64,000 nt of DNA from G965222505 sp965222505 (GTDB lineage: Bacteria; Bacteroidota; Rhodothermia; Rhodothermales; DATKEJ01), in the NCBI GenBank assembly GCA_965222505.1, contig OZ244956.1, positions 806,001-870,000 of the forward strand. Reading direction: 5' to 3'. Positions 27,356-34,324 of the stretch are shown in pieces. The first letter of the stretch is position 1. Each line of letters begins with the position of its first letter. Made by a program: the position numbers and the translations under genes. Below the pieces are notes generated by a model. That model did not search any database and was not told where the DNA came from. It saw only the letters and a program-made list of their open reading frames with translations.

Positions 27356-27363
27356 CAAAGATA
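27356..27363 (-). promoter_or_regulatory. -7 promoter element of the Omp85 gene
   Basis: TATCTTTG on the minus strand fits TAnnTTTG exactly. RNA start is predicted near 27350, about 30 bases before the TTG at 27319, so this element decides the start codon choice. No clear -33 TTG. Confidence 0.5.
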
Positions 27364-27425
27364 CGTAACCGAGCATTTCAGATCGTGAGGGTACCCAAAG
27401 GTGTCCTTTCGGTGTGGGATACCCG

Positions 27426-27644
27426 CTACTCGTCTTCGAAGTAGAAGTCGTCGTTACGGGTCGGGAATTCCGGCCACATTTCCTCAATGCTCTCGTACGG
27501 TTCTCCGTCGTCTTCCATCTCCTCAAGGTTTTGAATCACCTCAATCGGCGCGCCGGTTCGGTCTGCATAATCGATCAACTCATCGGTTGTTGCAGGCCAG
27601 GGCGCGTCTTCCAGGTAAGACGCGAGTTCTAACGTCCAGTACAT
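27426..27644 (-). CDS. DUF2795-like small acidic protein
   Basis: 72 residues, strongly acidic. It matches the DUF2795 pattern: LASYLEDAPWPATTDELIDYA, then GAPIEVIQNLEEM and EPYESIEEMWPEFP. Members are short helical proteins of unknown function, common as solitary genes. It ends 63 bases before the Omp85 promoter region and has no close partner upstream, since the next minus-strand gene ends at 27851. Confidence 0.8.
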   Translation of the reverse strand: MYWTLELASYLEDAPWPATTDELIDYADRTGAPIEVIQNLEEMEDDGEPYESIEEMWPEFPTRNDDFYFEDE

Positions 27645-27790
27645 GCCAGCCTTTCGGTACCAGAATAGGTTTTGGGGGTATCAGTAAGACCGGACGGCGA
27701 TGTTGCCGTCACCGGGGGACTATAGCACCTCATGTGCATAAATGCAAGTCGAAACGGATACCGCATCAAAAAAACATGCGCGAATCATCC

Positions 27791-27824
27791 AAAAAAAAGC
27801 GGAAACACGAACCGTGTTTCCGCT
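27791..27824 (-). terminator. Terminator of the M23 peptidase gene
   Basis: Perfect 12-bp stem AGCGGAAACACG with a three-base loop. Eight A at its left edge give a T-run on the minus strand, directly after the peptidase stop at 27851. Confidence 0.9.
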
Positions 27825-27850
27825 GAAATAGGGGTATGGAGCCCAACTGC

Positions 27851-28831
27851 TTAGTCGATCCAGTCGAATGAAGTCTCCATTTTTTCGGACGCATCCCGAA
27901 TCTTTTGGAACTCCTGCGGCTTCATGCTGAGCGCGAAGAAGTCGACCGGATTGAGGGTTTTATCTTTCAGGTCGCGCACTTCATAGTGCAGGTGTGGCCC
28001 TGTGGACCGGCCGGTGTTGCCACTCAGGGCGACGACATCGCCGCGCTTGACGCGTTGCCCGTGCTTGACATTAATCTTTGAAAGGTGCGCGTAGCGCGTC
28101 ATATGGCCGGATTTCGGGTGCTTAATTTCGAGGGTCATGCCGTATCCGGCTTTGCGACCGGTGAAGGACACGATGCCATCTCCGGCGGCAAAAATGTCGG
28201 TACCGACATCGGCGGCAATATCCAGGCCGTGGTGCATCCGCTTGTTGCCGTAGATCGGGTGCGTCCGCATGCCAACGCCACTGCCAATGCGCTTGCCGTT
28301 GATGGGCAGGATGGCCGGAATTTCTTTCAGACGATCCGCACGGGCCTTGGCCATCTCGATGAGTTCCTTGTAGCTGGAGGTCTGAATCGTCATCTGGCGT
28401 TCGAGATTGTCCAGCGACTCGGCTGAGCGGCGCAGCACCGTGCGCGTTTCCGGGCTAAACTGTTGAAATTCGCCGTAGGTGTCCGTCCCTCCTACACCGG
28501 CCTTCCGGACATCCTCCGAAATCGGGCTGGCCTGAAGGATGGTACGGTAGAGTTCCTGGTCTTGCTCAGAGAAAGAGGAGAGTTGCTCGCCGAACTTCAT
28601 CATGCGCTCTTCAGTCAGAGACAACTGGGAGCGAAGGGCATCGTTTTCGGAGCGAAGGGCAATGGCTTCCGGAGAGCCAACCACGGTCCGCAAGCTCCAG
28701 TACATGACCATGGCCAGAACCAGCGATATGCCAAAGATGAGACCAGCCTGCTTGTACCACTTACTGCGATCAGGCTCCACTTCCACAAAGGTGCATTGAT
28801 CCTGATCGTAGTAATAATACCGATTCTTCAT
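27851..28831 (-). CDS. Membrane-anchored M23 (LytM) peptidase
   Basis: 326 residues from the ATG at 28831 (MKNRYYYYD); a longer frame to 28951 was rejected. It has a cytoplasmic N-terminus, one membrane helix (about 26-46), a coiled-coil-like region (about 55-100) and a C-terminal peptidase M23 domain. The Zn ligands are in HHGLDIAAD, and HLHYEV carries the catalytic HxH. It acts on peptidoglycan cross-links in the periplasm, or activates amidases if degenerate, but here the motifs are complete. It belongs to the MepM/NlpD-like family seen widely in Bacteroidota. It has its own terminator. Confidence 0.93.
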   Translation of the reverse strand: MKNRYYYYDQDQCTFVEVEPDRSKWYKQAGLIFGISLVLAMVMYWSLRTVVGSPEAIALRSENDALRSQLSLTEERMMKFGEQLSSFSEQDQELYRTILQASPISEDVRKAGVGGTDTYGEFQQFSPETRTVLRRSAESLDNLERQMTIQTSSYKELIEMAKARADRLKEIPAILPINGKRIGSGVGMRTHPIYGNKRMHHGLDIAADVGTDIFAAGDGIVSFTGRKAGYGMTLEIKHPKSGHMTRYAHLSKINVKHGQRVKRGDVVALSGNTGRSTGPHLHYEVRDLKDKTLNPVDFFALSMKPQEFQKIRDASEKMETSFDWID

Positions 28832-29183
28832 AGTGCTGCGCGTGTGTATAGACAGTACAACTTTTGGCTCCGGCTGTGCACCGAAGCCCTTTGAGAACCG
28901 ATTTGAGCGATTACTACCGACGCCTCCTCGCATAGTGGCATCACTAAGCAAATTCGAACCCTATCGAATGTTCTCTGGCAGTATTAGTTGGACAGTTGAT
29001 GCTAACCATTCGGTGCCGGTCAGGTCAGGCCCTATCGTGGTGACAGCACGGAATAGCCGACATCAAGCGTCCAAAACAGTGTGGGAAACCGCTTTCTCGG
29101 CTACCCGGAATATAGTTTTCGTGTTGAATTAGTGCAAATCCATTATCGGATTCTCCACGAAAAACCTGACGAAAAGCAGGCCG
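28832..29183. other. Intergenic region between the M23 peptidase and hprK
   Basis: 352 bases. No convincing gene, repeat or terminator was seen. It should hold the M23 peptidase promoter, but no TAnnTTTG match was found on the minus strand. Confidence 0.5.
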
Positions 29184-30209
29184 CTACTCAAAGTCGTGTT
29201 CAAAATATTCAATGCCACGCTGTGGCGACTTGCGATTTCCGGCGCTTTTTTCCTGAATTCGCTTCTGTAACCGCTCAGTAAACACCTGGGATGCGTTATA
29301 CCCGTAATGATCAAGCAAGTAGTTCATCGCGATGACTTCACAGATCACCGTGATGTTCTTCCCAGGTACGATGGGCAGCTTTACACGGGGCAGTTTTACA
29401 TCCAGAATGGTGTGGGTTCCCTCGACCATCCCAAGGCGGGTATACTCTTCCTCCGGGTTCCAAAGCTGCAAGTCGATCACCACCTCAATGCGTTTTTGAA
29501 AGCGGATGGCCCGAATGCCAAACATCGCCCGGATGTCTACCAGGCCCAGGCCCCGAACCTCCATAAAATGGGCAGCCAATTCGGTGCCGGAACCAATGAT
29601 GACGTTGGCACTCTTTCGGGAGGCCACCACGACATCGTCTGCGACCAGGCGATGCCCCCGTTCAACGAGGTCCAGGGCTACTTCACTCTTGCCGATCCCG
29701 GCCTTGCCCTTGAGCAACATCCCCACGCCATATACATCCACCAACGAGGCGTGTACGACCTGTTGGGGTGCAAATTGGTCTTCCAGAAAATCCCGAAGGA
29801 AATAGGCAAATTCGGTCGAGGGCACCGGCGTACGATAGACGGGTACCTTGGCCGCTTCGGCCATGGCAACCAGGGCCGGATCAAGTACGTTGTTTTCAGT
29901 CAGGAACAGGCAGGGGATGGCATGCCGAATGAGGTTCTCAAAGGCCTGCTTCCGTGCTTCCGGGTCGAGGTGACCCAGGTATTGGTTTTCCGTGTTGCCC
30001 AGAATCTGCACCCGCTGATGGGTGAACAGGTCCACATAACCGGCCAATGCCAGGCCGGGCCGGTGCAGGTTGCTTTCCTTCACCAGCCGCACTTCGGCCT
30101 CACCAATACAAATAGGTTCGATGGGTACATGAACCGCACTGTCCAATTGGTCCACCATAAAGGCGACCGTGATGGATTCTTTCTTAAAGGCCTTGGCAGA
30201 CGGCGGCAT
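29184..30209 (-). CDS. hprK: HPr kinase/phosphorylase
   Basis: 341 residues. An N-terminal domain (about 1-130) is followed by the kinase domain with the P-loop GKAGIGKSE at 168-176, the conserved HASLV (about 153) and the signature VRGLGLVDIRAMFG. HprK phosphorylates or dephosphorylates Ser46 of HPr, but no PTS gene is in this window, so the target in this organism is open. It starts three bases after the clpS stop, so the two are co-transcribed. Confidence 0.93.
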   Translation of the reverse strand: MPPSAKAFKKESITVAFMVDQLDSAVHVPIEPICIGEAEVRLVKESNLHRPGLALAGYVDLFTHQRVQILGNTENQYLGHLDPEARKQAFENLIRHAIPCLFLTENNVLDPALVAMAEAAKVPVYRTPVPSTEFAYFLRDFLEDQFAPQQVVHASLVDVYGVGMLLKGKAGIGKSEVALDLVERGHRLVADDVVVASRKSANVIIGSGTELAAHFMEVRGLGLVDIRAMFGIRAIRFQKRIEVVIDLQLWNPEEEYTRLGMVEGTHTILDVKLPRVKLPIVPGKNITVICEVIAMNYLLDHYGYNASQVFTERLQKRIQEKSAGNRKSPQRGIEYFEHDFE

Positions 30210-30212
30210 GGA

Positions 30213-30524
30213 TTACCCCTGGATTTCGGTGATTAACTGAATTTCACGCAAGACGCCCTGCACGCGAAAACATGCTTCAAACTCGCCCTCATAGACGTTG
30301 GCCTTGCCACGGGTGTGTACCGTCCAGGCATGTTTTTCGGCCTGGGCCGTTGAGCAACCGATCGCTTTCACCAGTTGGAGGATCACTTCCTCAAAGGTAT
30401 GAATCTCATCGTTGAAGAGGATGACCCGCCACGGCAGGGCCACTTTTTCCTCGTCTTCGACATCGACCAATACGTCCTGGTCCGGTTTGGCCGGGGTTTG
30501 TAAGCGCGGCCGGTCATCAGCCAT
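30213..30524 (-). CDS. clpS: ATP-dependent Clp protease adaptor ClpS
   Basis: 103 residues from the ATG at 30524 (MADDRPRL). An in-frame start at 30563 would abut the purS stop and add 13 residues. The ClpS fold carries LPWRVILFNDEIHTFEEVILQL, then AEKHAWTVHTRGKANVYEG, with the conserved Asn-Asp that reads N-degron residues. It delivers N-end-rule substrates to ClpAP. It lies between purS and hprK on one strand with almost no spacing. Confidence 0.93.
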   Translation of the reverse strand: MADDRPRLQTPAKPDQDVLVDVEDEEKVALPWRVILFNDEIHTFEEVILQLVKAIGCSTAQAEKHAWTVHTRGKANVYEGEFEACFRVQGVLREIQLITEIQG

Positions 30525-30563
30525 ACCATATGGATGCGAAGCGGTCCACATAGAAGTATTCAC

Positions 30564-30815
30564 TCAGGCCACCGATTCCAATGCGATGGCATAGTCTTCC
30601 ATGACCGGGTTGGCCAACAGCTTTGCACAGGCCTGCTCGGCAACCTGTTGAGCGGCTTCGCGGCTATCAGCCTCAATCCAGAGTTCGGCATATTTGCCCA
30701 TCCGAACCCGTTCCACAGCTCCCATACCCAGGGCATCGAGGGCATGGTGTGTAGCCTTGCCCTGCGGATCCAGAATCGAGGGCCGCAGGGTAATACAAAT
30801 GTTCGCTTTGTACAC
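30564..30815 (-). CDS. purS: Phosphoribosylformylglycinamidine synthase subunit PurS
   Basis: 83 residues from a GTG start at 30815 (MYKANICITLRPSILDPQGK), which matches the PurS consensus N-terminus; the longer in-frame ORF to 31004 runs through repeat R5. PurS bridges PurQ and PurL in de novo purine synthesis. The sequence continues with DALGMGAVERVRMGKYAEL. No purQ or purL is adjacent, which is unusual but not unknown. It is the first gene of purS-clpS-hprK. Confidence 0.9.
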   Translation of the reverse strand: MYKANICITLRPSILDPQGKATHHALDALGMGAVERVRMGKYAELWIEADSREAAQQVAEQACAKLLANPVMEDYAIALESVA

Positions 30816-30846
30816 GTTGTATTTGGTGTTTGTTGGTGTGATGATT

Positions 30847-30982
30847 AAAAATGGGGTGCTGGTATTTATGCAGAGCGTATTGCGTGAACTTAGTCCATTA
30901 TGTTTTACCAAAACAAGTCCCTTTCTGCATTTCCCGAGTATTCGGCTACTGTATCCCGGGCCGAAATTACGCAATACGTTTC
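30847..30982. repeat. Intergenic dyad element R5 (GTATTGCGTG type)
   Basis: Begins AAAAATGGGGTGC like R4. The left arm GCGTATTGCGTGAACTTAG matches R4 in 17 of 19 bases, and the right arm TTACGCAATACG lies at 30967-30978. It is located upstream of purS and about 60 bases past the pssA stop. Confidence 0.75.
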
Positions 30983-31044
30983 CCGCACAAAAGGGGTCTG
31001 ACACACACTTGAGTTATTATAGAAATCAGAGGCTACGTCTCTCC

Positions 31045-31896
31045 TCACTCCACCTCAGCATTCCAAACGGCCTGTCCAAACCGCAACACGGCCCGCCCGA
31101 TGCTGAACAGAATGTAACACATGGCCGAAATAAAGAGGCCAACTTCCTGCAAAAAGACGGTAAGCGTAGCACCAATGAAGAAAAAAATCACGACCCAGCG
31201 ATGGGATTTCAAGGCAACCGGCGTCAGTTTGGGAAAGGAATCAAACTGTACATCGGTCAACATCAAGGCCGAGAGGATCACCACAAACGGAATCAACACA
31301 GACAACCGTCCCAATGCTAGGCCATCAAACCATGAAGGATCCTCAAAGGTTAGAATAAACGCCACCAGCGTACCGGCGGCAGCCGGAATGGGAAGTCCTT
31401 CGAAGTATGGCTTTTTCTCGCCTTCCGACTCTACATTAAACCGGGCCAACCGAACCGCCCCGCAAATGGCCGGTAACGCTGCAATGAGTATACCCACCGT
31501 CCCAAACTGCTCAAAACCGTACTGAAAAATCAAAAACGACGGGGCTACCCCAAAGCTGACCAGGTCACTCAGCGAGTCCAGTTCAATGCCAAACGCGCTA
31601 TCGCCCTGCGCCAGACGGGCCATCAAACCATCCAACAGGTCGAAGAATGCGGCCAACACAATTAACCAGGCCGCCCGCGTGAGGTGCCCCTCGCTGGCCT
31701 GAATGATGGAAACGAACCCACTGAGCAGGTTCATCAAGGTAAAAAACGACGGGACGGCAACCCGGCTCCGGCTCGGAACCTGAGGCGGACGCACCGGGCG
31801 CGAATCTCGATAGGCCGCCAGCCGTCGCCGCAGCTTGGGTTTGGACACCCGATGTACGCGGGGTCTCTTTTGATCAGCAGAATCCGGGACGGACAC
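31045..31896 (-). CDS. pssA: CDP-diacylglycerol--serine O-phosphatidyltransferase
   Basis: 283 residues. The CDP-alcohol phosphotransferase signature DLLDGLMARLAQGDSAFGI...DSLSD is near residue 80-100, with about seven membrane helices. A basic N-terminal extension of about 50 residues is present. It makes phosphatidylserine for the next step by Psd, encoded 12 bases upstream. Together they give phosphatidylethanolamine. Confidence 0.95.
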   Translation of the reverse strand: MSVPDSADQKRPRVHRVSKPKLRRRLAAYRDSRPVRPPQVPSRSRVAVPSFFTLMNLLSGFVSIIQASEGHLTRAAWLIVLAAFFDLLDGLMARLAQGDSAFGIELDSLSDLVSFGVAPSFLIFQYGFEQFGTVGILIAALPAICGAVRLARFNVESEGEKKPYFEGLPIPAAAGTLVAFILTFEDPSWFDGLALGRLSVLIPFVVILSALMLTDVQFDSFPKLTPVALKSHRWVVIFFFIGATLTVFLQEVGLFISAMCYILFSIGRAVLRFGQAVWNAEVE

Positions 31897-31908
31897 AAGC
31901 GTTGGGGT

Positions 31909-32616
31909 TTATCGTTTGGCGGCGGCTTGTTCGGAGGATGGCGCGTGGTGCGGAGCTATGGGCGGCAACGTACCGAGTATCGTCAACCCACCCTTGACCA
32001 CATCGCCGACGGCCACCTGAATATCAACATCCAGCGGGACCAATACATCCATGCGCGAGCCAAACTTCACGATGCCGAACCGATCGCCGGCCTTGACTAC
32101 ATCGCCCAGATTGACGTGGTATACCACCCGGCGGGCCAGAAAACCGGCAATCTGTTTGAACAACACCGGCGTCCCACTCGGATGCCGCAGCCCCAGCACC
32201 GATCGTTCATTTTTCTCGCTGGCCTTGGGATGCCACGCCACCAGATAATCACCAGAAATGTAATCTACATACTCCATCACCCCATCAGCCGGAATGCGAT
32301 TGACATGTACGTTCAACGGCGACAAAAAAATCGAAACCTGCCACGCCCGCCCCTTCAAATAAAGCGGCTCATCCACTTCCTCAACCAAGACCACCTTTCC
32401 GTCAGCGGGGGCCAACAACAACTGCCCGTTAGCCGCTTCGGCAGGGGGTGTGCGCTGGGGATCTCTGAAAAAGTACAGGGTAAAGGCCACCGTCAACAGC
32501 CCCAATATCCAGCACAACACGGACCACGGCGAAGACACCCCGTATCCGATGAGGCCCAATACTGCTGCAACCAGTATGGCGCCGCCGACAAGTCCGTATC
32601 CTTCAGGTGCAATCAC
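31909..32616 (-). CDS. psd: Phosphatidylserine decarboxylase proenzyme
   Basis: 235 residues from a GTG start at 32616. N-terminal membrane segments (about 8-45) precede the catalytic domain with VHVNRIPADG and the self-cleavage site GSR in KFGSRMDVL, where the Ser becomes the pyruvoyl group. The length fits the short psd type of Bacteroidota. It decarboxylates phosphatidylserine from PssA. The start codon lies in the arm of repeat R9. Confidence 0.94.
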   Translation of the reverse strand: MIAPEGYGLVGGAILVAAVLGLIGYGVSSPWSVLCWILGLLTVAFTLYFFRDPQRTPPAEAANGQLLLAPADGKVVLVEEVDEPLYLKGRAWQVSIFLSPLNVHVNRIPADGVMEYVDYISGDYLVAWHPKASEKNERSVLGLRHPSGTPVLFKQIAGFLARRVVYHVNLGDVVKAGDRFGIVKFGSRMDVLVPLDVDIQVAVGDVVKGGLTILGTLPPIAPHHAPSSEQAAAKR

Positions 32617-32674
32617 ATTATTGGTAATTGGTGATTGGGTACTCTTAAATCATAAATGACAAATCACAAATAAA
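32614..32674. repeat. Intergenic dyad element R9 (TTGGTGATT type)
   Basis: Arms ATTGGTAATTGGTGATT and AAATGACAAATCACAAAT enclose TGATTGGGTACTCTTAAATCA, which aligns with the R8 loop (about 18 of 21). It lies in the divergent psd/mtaB region and overlaps the GTG start codon of psd. Confidence 0.65.
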
Positions 32675-32773
32675 ATAGCGTTTTCCCATGTTTGCCGATG
32701 GGGTCTTGCAATGAAAAATCACGGAACGCCGCCTTTGGACCTTCGTTCAAGCCGCGTTTCTTACCTCCCTGCT

Positions 32774-34075
32774 ATGCCGCGCGTTTCCTTTCATACCCTG
32801 GGCTGTAAACTCAACTACGCCGAGACCTGCACCCTGGCCCATCAGTTTGAAGAACAGGGCTACACGACGGTCGGCTTCGGCGATCCTGCCGAGATTACGC
32901 TCATCAACACCTGCTCGGTTACCGAACAGGCCGAGCAAAAGTGCCGCAATACCATCCGCCGTGCCCTGCGGGCCAACCCGGAGGCCTTCGTCATTGTGAC
33001 GGGTTGCTATGCCCAACTGCATCCGGAAACCCTGGCCGCTCTCCCCGGTGTCGATGCCGTGCTGGGCGCATCCGAAAAATTCCGGCTGTTCCATCTGATC
33101 GATTCCTTTTCGAAAACCGAAAACACACAGGTGGCCGTCTCTTGTATCGATGAGGCCACCGACTTTGGCCCAGCCTTCTCGGCAGGGAGCCGGACCCGTG
33201 CTTTTCTGAAAGTTCAGGATGGGTGCGATTATACCTGTTCCTTCTGTACCATTCCCCTTGCCCGTGGGGCCAGCCGCTCCCATCCCATCGACCAGACCCT
33301 TGCCCAGGCCCAGCGCCTGGCAGAGCAAGGCTACCGCGAGGTGGTCCTGAGCGGCATCAACATCGGCCTGTATGGACAAGAACACGGGGCAAGTTTTTAT
33401 GACCTGATCCGGTGCATGGATCGGGTGGACGGCATCGAGCGGTTTCGGATTTCGTCGATTGAGCCGAACCTGCTCTCGGATGAGATCATTGATTTTGTAG
33501 CGGACTCGGACAAATTCCAGCCCCACTTCCACATCCCGTTGCAAAGCGGGGATGATGAGGTGCTGGGCAAAATGCGGCGGCGTTACCGGCGCGGCCTGTA
33601 CACGGAACGCATCACCCGCATCAAACGGCTGATGCCGCAGGCCTGCATCGGCGTGGATGTAATCGTGGGCTTTCCGGCTGAGACCAATACCGCGTTTATG
33701 AACACCTGGGCATACCTCGCTGACCTCCCGGCCTCGTACCTGCATGTGTTCACCTACTCCGAACGCCCGGACACCGCCGCCGTCAACCAGTTGGAGCACA
33801 TGGGCGGTCCGTCCGTCCCCAAGGCCGAGCGCAGTCGACGCAGCAAACGGCTGCGCCTGCTCTCCGAGCAAAAACGGCTGGCGTTCTACGCCGAACACCT
33901 CGGCCAAACCCGCCCCGTCCTGTGGGAGCACACCGCCCGTACCAATGGCGCCATGACCGGCTTTACGGACAACTATATCAAGGTCGAAACCAACTATGAC
34001 CCGGAACGTGCTGGATGCATCGAACCCGTTCCCCTTTGTAAACTGACCGAAGCCGGTACGGTGCGTGCTGCCTAG
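32774..34075 (+). CDS. mtaB: tRNA N6-threonylcarbamoyladenosine methylthiotransferase MtaB
   Basis: 433 residues from the ATG at 32774 (MPRVSFHTLGCKLN). An upstream ATG at 32711 adds 21 unlikely residues. The N-terminal MTTase domain has Cys in LGCKLNYAET, NTCSVTEQA and VTGCYAQ. The radical-SAM CxxxCxxC is DYTCSFCTIPLARG, and a C-terminal TRAM-like tail follows. GASRSHP and the family spacing favour MtaB over MiaB/RimO. It converts t6A37 to ms2t6A37. The stop TAG is part of a CTAG shared with the MITE-like element's target duplication. Confidence 0.94.
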   Translation: MPRVSFHTLGCKLNYAETCTLAHQFEEQGYTTVGFGDPAEITLINTCSVTEQAEQKCRNTIRRALRANPEAFVIVTGCYAQLHPETLAALPGVDAVLGASEKFRLFHLIDSFSKTENTQVAVSCIDEATDFGPAFSAGSRTRAFLKVQDGCDYTCSFCTIPLARGASRSHPIDQTLAQAQRLAEQGYREVVLSGINIGLYGQEHGASFYDLIRCMDRVDGIERFRISSIEPNLLSDEIIDFVADSDKFQPHFHIPLQSGDDEVLGKMRRRYRRGLYTERITRIKRLMPQACIGVDVIVGFPAETNTAFMNTWAYLADLPASYLHVFTYSERPDTAAVNQLEHMGGPSVPKAERSRRSKRLRLLSEQKRLAFYAEHLGQTRPVLWEHTARTNGAMTGFTDNYIKVETNYDPERAGCIEPVPLCKLTEAGTVRAA

Positions 34076-34288
34076 GCCGTGTTGACAATTAAGCGTAAAC
34101 GTCGTTTTTGGCCCGTTTCGGGCCGATAACCGGCCCTCTTGGCCCACTCTGCGTTGCATTTCTCCTGAAATGCGATCCCCGATGATGGATCGGGGGCATT
34201 GCAGTCAAAATGCGCCTTGATTGGGCCTGGGCCGATCCACGGCCCTAACGACCTCAAAACCGCCTGTTGATCTAATGGTCAACACGGC
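34076..34288. mobile_element. MITE-like non-coding element with CTAG duplication
   Basis: 213 bases with perfect terminal inverted repeats GCCGTGTTGAC / GTCAACACGGC, flanked by CTAG at 34072-34075 and 34289-34292, which can be a 4-bp target duplication. It contains internal hairpins (GCATTT...AAATGC near 34153-34171, and GATCCCCGAT...GATCGGGG) but no open frame of useful size. The mtaB stop codon lies in the left CTAG. It is not related by its ends to the IS at 36512-37995. An autonomous partner was not seen in the window. Confidence 0.7.
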
Positions 34289-34324
34289 CTAGTGTTTAAC
34301 TTTTCTTTTAACTTTTCTTCCGCG

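Noticed and set aside
28940..28970. tRNA T-loop-like GGTTCGAAT on the minus strand
   Set aside because: Flanking bases do not form a T-stem or cloverleaf.
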